A stretch of 19,862 nt of DNA from Acidobacteriota bacterium (GCA_021780095.1 JAJXZK010000036.1:1-19862); one strand, 5' to 3'; shown: positions 8,206 to 16,028, counted from the first letter of the stretch. Program-made: numbers and translations. Notes: generated by a model from the letters alone, not told the origin.

Positions 8206-9537
8206 CTAAAGTCGGTTTTGGCTGCGCGTCAGGATAACACCCGTCATCAAAGCAGTCAGGATACCCTCCCCAAGAGTAACGGAAAGAGAAGCTCCTAGAA
8301 AGGGGTTCCAGTGGATCAGAAGGATGAGCATGATGAAGGTCGCTACCGTGGAAATCGTGAAGCAGATGCTGTAAGCGCGATAGCGGCCGCTTCCCAGTAA
8401 ATATTGAATACCGAGGATGTTATTTAAGACGCCCAGAAAGAGCCAAATCGCAAGAACCCTGACAATCCAGGTGTACTGTACAAATGCATGTCCGTAAAAG
8501 AGCAGCAGAATCCACTTAGCGCCAATCGCAATTGCAAGTGAGGCAGCCAAGGCCAGCATCAATACAAGGGATCCGGTGCGTAGAACAAAGGATCGTCCGT
8601 GACGGTGATCCCGTGTGAAGTGCTCCGCCGCGCGAGGATAGAGTGCTTGCGTGAGCGGGGCAAAGCCCATAGCCCCTGCTTTGGCGATTTTTTCGACAGC
8701 GGCATAACCTCCTACCACGGCAAAGGGCGCAGCAAATCCCATGACTAAGACTGAGCCATTGATGAGGGCATTACTCATCACACTCGAGACAAAAACGTGG
8801 AAACCAGACCGTATAGTCTCCTTGAGGGTTTGAATGGACGGTCTACGCAGTGTCAGCCGATAGCGCTTTCGTATCACAAACCATGCAATAAATCCGGCGA
8901 TGGGGAAGCCGGAGACGCTCCAGAGGGTTGCCAATGCCAGATTGCGACTCGAGTGAACAGTAAGGAAGATTGCTCCGGTACATATCAGCCGCCCTGCGGC
9001 CGTAAGAACTGTGACAAGGCGCATATCCTGTAGGCCCTGAAATAACCAGACAGGAAAAGCAACTGATCCGATGACATTGAGAAATGCAAGGATCAGTATG
9101 ACGGCGTAAGGATGATACTTGGGGACGAATTCGACAAAGAGCAGCAGGAATGAACTAGATAAAAGCAGCAAGACGCCCTTGACGGCTAAAACCGCGGACA
9201 CGGTTTCTTCAAGCTTTCCGCGGCTTTCACGCACCAGGGCAATTTCGCGTGTTGCGCTCAAATTGAAGCCATAATCCGTGAAAACCACCAGATACTGAGA
9301 AATGGTAACGGCGAAGGATAAGATTCCGTATTGGCCGGTACCGAGCACACGAATCAGATACGGAACGGTGACCAGCGGTAACAGATAGTTGAGGAACTGC
9401 AACGTGGTGAGCCATAGTACATTTTCGCGGAGGCTCCCTTTGGGCAGGGGCTTTGCGTGCTCACGTTCTACAGTTGCCGGACGCATTTTGTTCTTGAGCT
9501 CCAATGATCGCTTCTTTGCTATACGAGGTTTTGACAT
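8206..9537 (-). CDS. Oligosaccharide flippase (Wzx, MOP superfamily)
   Basis: The protein has 443 residues with about 12 predicted membrane helices and belongs to the polysaccharide-transport branch of the MOP superfamily. It moves undecaprenyl-linked repeat units across the inner membrane. After a basic cytoplasmic tail of about 35 residues comes the typical first-helix signature LRENVLWLTTLQFLNYLLPLVT followed by PYLIRVLGTGQYGILSFA and DYGFNLSATREIA (roughly residues 36-112), which is diagnostic of Wzx/RfbX proteins. The first gene of the minus-strand unit, it probably shares a promoter upstream of 9537 with wecB, the glycosyltransferase and perhaps wzy. The annotated ATG has a weak ribosome-binding site; an ATG at codon 18 (MRPATV) would also precede the first helix. 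Together with the Wzy-like protein it points to a Wzx/Wzy-dependent pathway. Confidence 0.9.
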   Translation of the reverse strand: MSKPRIAKKRSLELKNKMRPATVEREHAKPLPKGSLRENVLWLTTLQFLNYLLPLVTVPYLIRVLGTGQYGILSFAVTISQYLVVFTDYGFNLSATREIALVRESRGKLEETVSAVLAVKGVLLLLSSSFLLLFVEFVPKYHPYAVILILAFLNVIGSVAFPVWLFQGLQDMRLVTVLTAAGRLICTGAIFLTVHSSRNLALATLWSVSGFPIAGFIAWFVIRKRYRLTLRRPSIQTLKETIRSGFHVFVSSVMSNALINGSVLVMGFAAPFAVVGGYAAVEKIAKAGAMGFAPLTQALYPRAAEHFTRDHRHGRSFVLRTGSLVLMLALAASLAIAIGAKWILLLFYGHAFVQYTWIVRVLAIWLFLGVLNNILGIQYLLGSGRYRAYSICFTISTVATFIMLILLIHWNPFLGASLSVTLGEGILTALMTGVILTRSQNRL

Positions 9538-9936
9538 TCATGGGCGGTGTTAGGTTTTCGAACAGACGGCGAATCAGGTCATTGATGAGGGTGCAACCAG
9601 CAGCATGTTAATTCAGGATACCCGATGTTGGACGCGTTCCAGCAAGATGAGATTTAGAATTGAGGCGAGCGTTCTGGGCGGAGGAAGACCCATCGCGGAA
9701 CCCGGGAATCGTGTGGCCTACGGTGGTATCAGGCGCCTATTCACAACTTTCACGCTCATTCCGCACAATCTTACGGCCGGAAACAGACCTCTTCATGGCA
9801 GATTGAATTGATGCTGATATGATTTGCTGCCGATATTCCAGGCTCACCATCTGGGGCGCGGTGCCTGACGGCCGCCAAAAGAAGGAGATCGTGGTGTTGG
9901 GTACATTTTGGTCCCGAGTGTTCCACGGGTACATTA
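9538..9936. other. Non-coding region upstream of wzx
   Basis: About 400 bases contain no frame with recognisable coding character. The part next to 9537 must hold the promoter of the minus-strand polysaccharide unit, but no convincing -35/-10 pair was found. GGGTACATT occurs at 9899-9907 and 9927-9935, just outside the palindrome, and may be part of the same repeat family. Confidence 0.35.
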
Positions 9937-10074
9937 GACATTCCCCGGATGACGGGATGATAAGCCGAGGCCGGGAGGCCGGAGTCAAGGCTCTGTGACC
10001 GCGAAGCGGCGCGCTGTAGCGCGGCCTTGACGCCGGCTGGGCCTCGGCTACGCTGCTGCTATCCGGGGAATGTC
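9937..10074. repeat. 138-bp branched inverted repeat (REP/MITE-like)
   Basis: The ends are a perfect 14-base inverted repeat (9937-9950 with 10061-10074). Further in, AGCCGAGGCC (9963-9972) pairs with GGCCTCGGCT (10040-10049), GCCGG (9978-9982) with CCGGC (10033-10037), and GTCAAGGC (9984-9991) with GCCTTGAC (10024-10031). The centre holds two small hairpins, CCGC-GAA-GCGG (9999-10009) and CGCGC-TGTA-GCGCG (10010-10023). The result is a long stem that ends in a two-branched head. It encodes nothing and lies 15 bases beyond the end of the relaxase gene. It could be an interspersed palindromic element, a miniature transposable element or a structured DNA/RNA signal. Confidence 0.7.
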
Positions 10075-10088
10075 ATTTGGGTTCTGAT

Positions 10089-10796
10089 TTAGATGCCAAG
10101 ACCGAATCCCTGAATGATCTCATGCAACTGGGCGGACGGCTGCCTGATGGTTTGTGACACAGAAGTCTGTTGGATTGCAGGTGCGTGAGAAACTTCGCGA
10201 CTGAGCGCCTGGCCCAACGCTCTTGCGTCATTCGTAAAAATCTGCGCATCCTGCGCGCCGCGTGAGACGGCAACGTAGGCCATCCGGCTGTTGAGTAGAT
10301 CTTTCGCGCTCAGTTCGGTGTCTACGTGGATGAGAACTCGGTCTGCCGTTTGGCCCTGACTGGAATGGCTCGTAACGGCGTAGCCGTGATCGAGATGCAA
10401 TTGGCGGTCTGGATCGAGTTGTACTGCGCGGCCATCGTCCATTCGCAATCTCAATCCATCGTCATCCATGCGCTCGATCACACCCAACTCGCGGTTCGCC
10501 ACTTTGAGATCATTCGCCGGGGCGGTGAACTGGATGCGGTCGCCCTCAGAGAATGAGCGCAGCTCTTCACGGTACACGGTCACACCCTGCTGCCGGTGCG
10601 GGTCATAAGTTCGTTCCGTTCCGTCCTTCAATTCGACCGTCAGCCGGTTGGCTGTGGCGTCGATGCTTTTCACTTGTGCATACTCGCCTCTGACGATGCC
10701 GGTTTCCTTCGATGTACGCGCGTAACGCAGCACATCGCCGACTTCGTACCGCTCAGCCCAGGTGCGATCCGCGCCAGTGAGATGCTGGCGCGGCAC
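10089..10796 (-). pseudogene. C-terminal part of MobF relaxase-helicase, downstream of nonsense codon
   Basis: These 235 codons are in the same frame as the N-terminal relaxase part, separated only by the TGA at 10836-10838 and 13 sense codons. The piece carries the C-terminal half of the RecD-like helicase: PRQHLTGADRTWAERYEVGDVLRY near the start, an SH3-like insert (QVKSIDATANRLTVELKDG), HGYAVTSHSSQGQTADRVLI (about 133-152), which is helicase motif V, and MAYVAVSRG (motif VI). The GTG used as first codon is simply the first possible start after the stop, and no ribosome-binding site supports separate translation. Alone it lacks Walker A and the relaxase domain and should be inactive. The last 35 or so residues are of low complexity. 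Confidence 0.75.
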
Positions 10797-10835
10797 CAGC
10801 GCCCGAACGGCGCACTCCGCTTTGCGAACGATGCC

Positions 10836-12833
10836 TCAGCTCTGCAATTCCGCATGAATCCGCTCGTTGATCTCCATACGGGACCGATTGTCGGGGGACA
10901 CGACTAAGGTTCCGTCAGGAGACTGGGCATATTCCCTGGCTATCGCCTTGATGCGCTCCACCCGGTCTGGAATCTCGTGGATGCGCCCCTGGCGGTCGAG
11001 CGCTTGGACTACCTCGCGCACTTCACCGCGCGCAAGCTGCTCGACGACTCGGTTCAGTTCCGGATCTTTCTGCCGCACGATTTCATCCAGTTTGACCGTG
11101 AGCATGCCTGCATCCTGAAGCTGCGCGAACGGTCGCCCGGCTTCGACGGCTTCATGCTGTCTCCGGTCGCCTACCAGGAGAACTCGGTCCTTCTTGCGGA
11201 GACGATTCACGAAGTCGTGCATTTGCCGAGTGGACGCCAGCGAAGATTCATCAAGAACGTACAGACGCTTTTCGCCCGTGTCTGGTTCCTGGCCGCGCGC
11301 AAGATGCTTCTGGAGCGTCGAAGTTTTCATCCCTGCCTCGGCAAGTTTTTGCGCTGCCCGGGATGTGGGCGCGAAACCTTCGACACGGTATCCCTCGGCC
11401 ACTGCCGCTTCGCAGATAACAGACAAAGTGGTGGTTTTGCCCGCACCAGCAACACCGTCAAGGCCAACCATCTTTTGACGCGAAATAAGGATGGTATCGA
11501 TCGCCTGACGTTGCGAGGCGTTCAACTCCGGGTGCCGATCCTCAACTTTGCAACGCAACGGCGGAGAAACGAGCATCGGATCGGAGTAGCTGCGCCGGTT
11601 GCCCTCCTGCATCCGGGCGATGATGTCCCGTTCGAGACGAATCATCTCATGCGTTGTAAACTGCCGGTCTGTTCCTTTCCGGGCTGTCTCGCGAAACTCC
11701 CCACTCGTGACCCTGCGTTCAAACTCCTGTTGAATGGCGGCATAGGTGGTTTCGCCCATGCCGCGCGTGATGGCTGTTTCAAGAATGGTTCGGCAATTCT
11801 GGACAGCGGACCTCTCAAAGACATGATCTCGCGCCCAGGTCACGGCCCGTTGCGTGTTCTTCTCTGATTCCGTCATTTGAAATTGCCCGTGAGCGTGCGC
11901 CTGTGCCACGACTCTATCCGCCTGGTGACTGAACCGCGCGGCCAGTTCGCGATGCCGCCTTAATACTTCCTCTGGCGAAAGCAATTCCTTGCGATCGCGC
12001 GTGTGATGCGCCGCGATCTGCGCCGCCGCGGCTCCGTCGATGCCTTGTTCGCGGAGATGGTCTTTGATCTGTTCCCGGCGCGGGCTGGAGGCTTCCAGAT
12101 ACTCCTCCGTGTATCCCTTGATCTCCGGCTGACCATGCTTGCCGCGCTCGATTTCATACCCGAGCTTTTCAAGCCGCAGTGCAAGTTCAGAGCGGTACAC
12201 CGCAGTGACGTACCGCTGCGACACAAACATCTCATGGGGCTGCAAGGAGCGCGTCTGGCCGTTGTCCCGTTCGGTCACATTGAAGATGACGGCGTGCGTG
12301 TGCAACTGCGGCGCGGCATACCCTTCCACTGGCCTTGCCGTATCGTGCTCGAAGGTTGCCGCCACGAATTTCCCCGTCGTCTCCGGCGCGTGGACGTTGC
12401 CGATGCGAGCCTGTGTGTGCCGCTCCAATTCTGTCAGCGCCGCACGCACGCTCTCCCGGTGAGCCAGCCGTATCCGTTTGTCACCGCCGACCAAAGCGGT
12501 GATCGATACTGATTTCGGCGTGGAAAAGGTGGCGTCCCATCCGGCGCGATGTTCCACGCTGGTGACTTCCTTGCCGTTCTTCCCTTCATAGGTTCTGGAG
12601 ACTTGATGCCGAACAAGCTCTTCGCCTGTCTGGGGATGCTGCCCTTCAGTGAGCCGCGAAAAGTGCTCGTCATGAACTGAGTCGTTCAGATTCCACTCCC
12701 GGGCAAGCCTGCCCTGCCATTCACTGTGGCCCTGCTGGTCCCGGCTCCAGTAATTCTGCTGTTGCGACGCAAATTCCTTCGCGTGGTAGTTGCGTGCCTG
12801 ACTGGCTGACAACGGTTTCGATACGGTGAGCAT
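10836..12833 (-). CDS. MobF-family conjugative relaxase (TrwC/TraA type), truncated by in-frame TGA
   Basis: This enzyme nicks DNA at oriT and unwinds it for transfer. The 665-residue piece starts at an ATG behind a strong AGGAGGTG ribosome-binding site. The N-terminal TrwC relaxase domain spans about residues 1-300. Tyr16 and Tyr28 are candidate catalytic tyrosines, and the metal-binding histidines appear as His163, His178 and His180 in the PQLHTHAV stretch. A RecD-like helicase follows with Walker A GVAGAGKTT (460-468), Walker B LYVLDESS (524-531) and LVGDRRQH (553-560). The reading ends at TGA (10838-10836) in ...HAELQS. The same frame continues past it with a typical family sequence, which gives about 914 residues if read through. 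The nickase domain is complete, but the helicase lacks motifs V and VI. It is the last gene of the mob unit. Confidence 0.85.
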   Translation of the reverse strand: MLTVSKPLSASQARNYHAKEFASQQQNYWSRDQQGHSEWQGRLAREWNLNDSVHDEHFSRLTEGQHPQTGEELVRHQVSRTYEGKNGKEVTSVEHRAGWDATFSTPKSVSITALVGGDKRIRLAHRESVRAALTELERHTQARIGNVHAPETTGKFVAATFEHDTARPVEGYAAPQLHTHAVIFNVTERDNGQTRSLQPHEMFVSQRYVTAVYRSELALRLEKLGYEIERGKHGQPEIKGYTEEYLEASSPRREQIKDHLREQGIDGAAAAQIAAHHTRDRKELLSPEEVLRRHRELAARFSHQADRVVAQAHAHGQFQMTESEKNTQRAVTWARDHVFERSAVQNCRTILETAITRGMGETTYAAIQQEFERRVTSGEFRETARKGTDRQFTTHEMIRLERDIIARMQEGNRRSYSDPMLVSPPLRCKVEDRHPELNASQRQAIDTILISRQKMVGLDGVAGAGKTTTLSVICEAAVAEGYRVEGFAPTSRAAQKLAEAGMKTSTLQKHLARGQEPDTGEKRLYVLDESSLASTRQMHDFVNRLRKKDRVLLVGDRRQHEAVEAGRPFAQLQDAGMLTVKLDEIVRQKDPELNRVVEQLARGEVREVVQALDRQGRIHEIPDRVERIKAIAREYAQSPDGTLVVSPDNRSRMEINERIHAELQS

Positions 12834-12880
12834 CGGGATCGCACCTCCTCATTCGGTACTGACCGGACTTTGGTTTCCAT

Positions 12881-13651
12881 TCACTCGATCTCGTCCTGCT
12901 CGCTCCAGAGATGGGCACCTGCGTTGTTTGCGTTGTGGACGCCAAAGAGCGGAATTGCGAAGGATGGCCGCAGAACAGGCGAATCTGCTGGGCAGGTATT
13001 AGTGCTCAGTGCAGCCGCACGCGTTTCCATGCGCGGCGCCACGCTCCGATGCAAGGCAGCTACTCCAGCCCCCACTCCTCGTAGCTTCGATACCGCCTCG
13101 GCAAAGAGCATCGGAGAAAGCTCTTCCCACGTGGACGCCCGCCGTTGCCATGCCAATTCGGCGATCACAGCCCGGCACCACCATTGGAGACAATACCAGC
13201 CGATAACCACGAGGCCATACATCACCACTCCGCACAGTTCCGGCAAAAGAAGGAAGCCGCCAAGGCTCTCGCCGTCAAAGACCAAATCGGCCAGGACAGG
13301 TTTGAGTTTCTTCGTCGAAACCTGCTCCGGTGGCCCTTCGAATAACCGCGTCCAATGGGCGTCTCGGGCCGGCGGAGAAATCGCCATGCCGACCTCATTG
13401 TCTGCGGAAACGGCATCGCCGTTCGCAGCCAGTTCTGGCTTTCGGTGCGGCCCGGCCTTCCAGATCAGGCGAACTTCCACCGTGTCCGGCGTGATCACTG
13501 GCAGGGAACTCCAGAAGTATGCGGGCAGGTAATGGCGCTGTATCGGGGTCCAGAACCAGCGAGCACAGCCCCAGATCGTTCCCGCCTGCACAAGGACCGC
13601 CAGCATGGCGAGCCGGGCGAAAACGGTAAGGATCGGCCTCTCGTTCCTCAC
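12881..13651 (-). CDS. Membrane protein of the mobilisation unit, function unknown
   Basis: The 256-residue protein has an N-terminal hydrophobic segment (about 8-30), a soluble stretch of about 100 residues containing VEVRLIWKAGPHRKPEL, a second membrane segment (about 132-158), and a C-terminal soluble part that ends in HLWSEQDEIE. The start is a GTG that overlaps the mobC-like stop, and the relaxase begins 47 bases after its end, so it is co-transcribed with both. Two membrane segments around a periplasmic domain, placed beside a relaxase, recall the membrane anchor of a VirD4/TraD coupling protein. No Walker motifs are present here or in any adjacent gene, so it is either an orphan anchor whose ATPase part was lost or a separate relaxosome-membrane tether. 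No family was recognised with certainty. Confidence 0.6.
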   Translation of the reverse strand: MRNERPILTVFARLAMLAVLVQAGTIWGCARWFWTPIQRHYLPAYFWSSLPVITPDTVEVRLIWKAGPHRKPELAANGDAVSADNEVGMAISPPARDAHWTRLFEGPPEQVSTKKLKPVLADLVFDGESLGGFLLLPELCGVVMYGLVVIGWYCLQWWCRAVIAELAWQRRASTWEELSPMLFAEAVSKLRGVGAGVAALHRSVAPRMETRAAALSTNTCPADSPVLRPSFAIPLFGVHNANNAGAHLWSEQDEIE

Positions 13652-14073
13652 TTTTCGCCACCTCCTTCGACCTGCTGAACCATGAAATCGGCAAGCATCC
13701 GGCGGGACTCTTCGAGCTTGCGTGCGTCGGCCCGATCACGGATTCGCACCACTGATTCCGGCGACAAAGGCTTGCCTTCGAGAGTAGCTTGAGCGCCAAT
13801 CTGGAAGAGGCTGAGCAGCGCGAAACGCATTGCCCAAATCTCGGCGAGAAGCAATTCATTCGGATCGGAAGACCGCTTCCTCGCCGCCGTCAATGCTGCC
13901 TCTCGCAGCCACTCCGAGAGAGGCTTTCCCGCCTCTTCCGAGGCCAATTCCACTTCGGCAATCTCCTTCGGCGTAAGCCGAGTCGCGATCGTTTTGGTGC
14001 GGAAGCCCGCTTTACCTTTGTGGCCATTTGGCGGCTGGTTCGCTGGCGTGGTCGTCATTTGAGAGGCTTTCAT
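13648..14073 (-). CDS. mobC: MobC-like relaxosome accessory protein (ribbon-helix-helix)
   Basis: The 141-residue protein fits the MobC/relaxosome accessory group, which binds at oriT and helps the relaxase open the nick region. A basic, flexible N-terminus of about 25 residues is followed by KTIATRLTPKEIAEVELASE, then AGKPLSEWLREAALTAARKR. This is a beta strand plus two helices, the ribbon-helix-helix pattern with the Leu-Ser-Glu-Trp turn typical of MobC proteins. The C-terminal 70 residues are helical. I chose the ATG at 14073, with AGAAGG 12 bases upstream; a TTG four codons earlier and an ATG five codons later are alternatives. The stop overlaps the GTG of the membrane-protein gene. The non-coding DNA directly upstream is the natural place for its binding site. 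Confidence 0.75.
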   Translation of the reverse strand: MKASQMTTTPANQPPNGHKGKAGFRTKTIATRLTPKEIAEVELASEEAGKPLSEWLREAALTAARKRSSDPNELLLAEIWAMRFALLSLFQIGAQATLEGKPLSPESVVRIRDRADARKLEESRRMLADFMVQQVEGGGEK

Positions 14074-14357
14074 GAGGAAACCCAACCTTCTGACGTGCGA
14101 TGCTTGTCCTACAAAGTCGGTTCAGCGCATCTCACGCCAAGTTCTTCCCTTGCAATGTGTTTACGCCGCTATGCGACTCGCCCCACTTTCCGGTTGCAAA
14201 TGAAAACGCGCGTTTACCGGCGTAAACAGGATCGAACTATGTCACTGCCGCAGCGGAAGTTAACAGTTGTAAACGTCGCGGCGCTCCAGGGCGCTTTACA
14301 GTTACCCATTTGGGGGTGACGTGTCCACATGCTTCCGCTGCGACAGCAGCGCCGCTC
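14074..14357. promoter_or_regulatory. Candidate oriT and promoter region of the mob unit
   Basis: This 284-base gap lies between mobC and the preceding gene of the same strand. GTTTACGCCG (14159-14168) and CGGCGTAAAC (14218-14227) form a perfect 10-base inverted repeat 49 bases apart, and the second also sits in a shorter palindrome, GTTTAC-CGGC-GTAAAC (14212-14227). A further GTAAAC lies at 14269-14274. Inverted repeats beside the gene of a ribbon-helix-helix accessory protein are the common layout of an origin of transfer. No nick-site sequence was recognised, so the oriT call is positional. The same DNA must hold the mobC promoter. Confidence 0.45.
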
Positions 14358-15482
14358 TTAAATCTCGCCGTACTCCAGCATCAGCTCACCCGTGATGCGT
14401 TGCAGTTCGGGCATCTCCCAGGCGCGGCGAAATGCAACCTGAAGCGACGCCCATTCTTCCGCCGTGAACCCAAACGAGACCGAACCCTGACAGCGAATCC
14501 ACACCGGAGGCACCGTGGTCTCCATGGCCGTGTAGCCGAAGAACCATCGCCCGCGCCAGAAAGAATTCGGCTCGCTCGTCTCCCAGTTCGCAAGCATCGA
14601 GCGGAACTCTGCAATCATCGGGTACGGACTTATCTCATACATCGCCTGACGCGCCTCGGGCAGACTGACCAACACGGATAAATCGCGCTCGCTTCCCGTC
14701 GCAAAGGACAACACAAATCCGCCCTCGAAGACTGACGAAATCGCAGGGCCCCAAGGGTGCTCGGAGGCTGCGCTTCGGGAGGCGTCCCGCACCGGGTAAC
14801 CGCGCACCAGATAGTGCCCCCGGGCCGCCGCTCGCCACAGGATAGGCCAATACGGCTTCAATGCCCGGTTCATCGCTTCGATGCCGAAGGATTCTTCTTC
14901 CAGAAACTCGTACAGATTGCGCGCGGCAAACTGCGGCCATATCTCCTCGGAATCAGGCAACTCCACTCGCCGAATCAACCGCTCGACCGCAGTCGGAAGA
15001 TCAACGGCTTCCGTCTCAGCTCCGAAGATTGGCTTGCCGTTCTTGCCGAGAATGGGGAGGTTCGAGAGATAGTGAGCATCCCGACCTGGCTTCTTTCCCC
15101 GCCGCACCTGGTAAGCCGCGAGGAAGGCTTCGAGAATCCCTTTTATCGTCGTCGCCGAAATCGGATCACCTACGTGGCTCTCGACTCCCAATTGAACGTA
15201 GTACGTAAGCACGATCCACTCCGCGCGGGCGAGGCTCACTCCGGCTTCGGCCTTGCGTCTGGCCGTAGCCAGCGCGTCTGTCCCATTGGCCAGCAGTTCG
15301 GCCACCTCCAGCCGGCTCTCTCGCGCCGATTCGAGAAGCTGCTTGGCCACCTCGGAAGTGGTGACATTCTCACCGCTCTTCTTCGAGAGAACTTCCTTCA
15401 ACCGTTCGAGACGGGCACGCAGCGCCTCCGAGATGCGAATGGAAATGACCGGCTGCTGCGGCCATCCACCTTTTTCGGCCAT
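14358..15482 (-). CDS. Uncharacterised protein with ribbon-helix-helix-like N-terminus
   Basis: The ATG at 15482 is preceded by AAAGGA six bases upstream and gives 374 residues; the frame is open for another 103 codons upstream but contains nothing domain-like. Residues about 11-60 (QPVISIRISEALRARLERLKEV, then ENVTTSEVAKQLLESARES) look like a strand-helix-helix DNA-binding module. The remaining 300 or so residues match no family I know. They contain LGKNGKPIFGAETEAVDLP, an aromatic-rich stretch around WPQFAARNLYEFLEEESFG, and a C-terminal region with SNSFW-like aromatic clusters (NSFWRGRWFFGYTAME). It lies beside the candidate oriT and opposite the excisionase-like gene, and GTAAAC palindromes occur in both flanking gaps. 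It could be a regulator of the element, a relaxosome component or a plasmid-style replication or partition factor. No function can be assigned. Confidence 0.6.
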   Translation of the reverse strand: MAEKGGWPQQPVISIRISEALRARLERLKEVLSKKSGENVTTSEVAKQLLESARESRLEVAELLANGTDALATARRKAEAGVSLARAEWIVLTYYVQLGVESHVGDPISATTIKGILEAFLAAYQVRRGKKPGRDAHYLSNLPILGKNGKPIFGAETEAVDLPTAVERLIRRVELPDSEEIWPQFAARNLYEFLEEESFGIEAMNRALKPYWPILWRAAARGHYLVRGYPVRDASRSAASEHPWGPAISSVFEGGFVLSFATGSERDLSVLVSLPEARQAMYEISPYPMIAEFRSMLANWETSEPNSFWRGRWFFGYTAMETTVPPVWIRCQGSVSFGFTAEEWASLQVAFRRAWEMPELQRITGELMLEYGEI

Positions 15483-15538
15483 CGGCTTTCCTTTCTCGAT
15501 CCGGCGCCCTGTCGTTGCGCCTGCAACTGTCGGGGAGC

Positions 15539-15552
15539 TTGTAAACTTACAA
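15539..15552. promoter_or_regulatory. Palindromic candidate operator between divergent genes
   Basis: TTGTAA-AC-TTACAA lies in the 129-base gap between the 374-residue protein gene (-) and the excisionase-like gene (+), 57 bases upstream of the former. It includes the GTAAAC core seen in the candidate oriT region. A TTGACT follows at 15554-15559 and could be the -35 of the rightward promoter. Autoregulation by the ribbon-helix-helix-like protein is a plausible reading, not a demonstrated one. Confidence 0.4.
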
Positions 15553-15611
15553 TTTGACTCTATGAATACTCCTGCGCTACTGTCAAGCCTGAAAGACTCG
15601 CGAGGTGTCTC

Positions 15612-16028
15612 TTGTGTCCTTCCTCCCCACGCCGACCTCAGGATGATCAGTGCGAGCTGCCATTTGTAGACGCGACCGATCACTCCGACCCCAGCAGCAA
15701 AATTGACCCCGAACCTGAACAGCCGCCTCTCCGTTCCAATGGACTGCTTCCTACGCTTGACCACCCCGAAACGTCGAAGCTCTCTGCACAAAGGCGCAAG
15801 AACCCGAACAGCAAGCCGCCAGTCAAAGCTAACCTGCCCCTGGAAGCAAAGGTTCTGGTCAGCCGGGAAGAGGCTGCCGCGATGCTTTCGATCAGCGTGC
15901 GCGCGATTGATTACCTGATTGCCACAAAACGATTGTCCACGCGTAGGATTGGGACCCGTGTGTTAGTTCCGGTTGAGTGTGTGCGCAAATTTGCCCGTTC
16001 GGACCATCCCGAGCGAATGGCAGGATAG
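15612..16028 (+). CDS. Excisionase-like DNA-binding protein (MerR-like HTH)
   Basis: The 138-residue frame ends in a compact helix-turn-helix of the excisionase/MerR type (about residues 82-128). VSREEAAAMLSISVRAIDYLIATKRL is the two-helix part, and the wing TRRIGTRVLVPVECVRKFA follows. The first 75 residues are proline- and charge-rich and probably disordered. The start taken is TTG with GAGG six bases upstream; the start is uncertain because no in-frame ATG precedes the HTH. On elements with a tyrosine recombinase such proteins usually act as recombination directionality factors that bend DNA at the attachment site, although some are plain transcription regulators. It is divergent from the 374-residue protein gene. 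Confidence 0.72.
   Translation: MCPSSPRRPQDDQCELPFVDATDHSDPSSKIDPEPEQPPLRSNGLLPTLDHPETSKLSAQRRKNPNSKPPVKANLPLEAKVLVSREEAAAMLSISVRAIDYLIATKRLSTRRIGTRVLVPVECVRKFARSDHPERMAG

Noticed and set aside
9605..9988. Open frames on both strands in the region before wzx.
   Set aside because: They are short, have no domain-like sequence or ribosome-binding site, and one runs into the palindrome, so they look like chance frames.
10089..10838. A frameshift as the cause of the split relaxase.
   Set aside because: The spacing between the two frames (TGA plus 13 codons) keeps the same phase, and the codons between them continue the family sequence, so it is a nonsense codon and not an indel.
10836..10838. 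Selenocysteine or genetic-code reassignment at the relaxase TGA.
   Set aside because: No SECIS-like need or Cys equivalent exists at this place in the family, and other genes in the window end normally at TGA.
10977..11867. A 296-codon + strand frame inside the relaxase gene.
   Set aside because: It is antisense to conserved helicase motifs, and its translation is the usual low-information shadow of a GC-rich gene.
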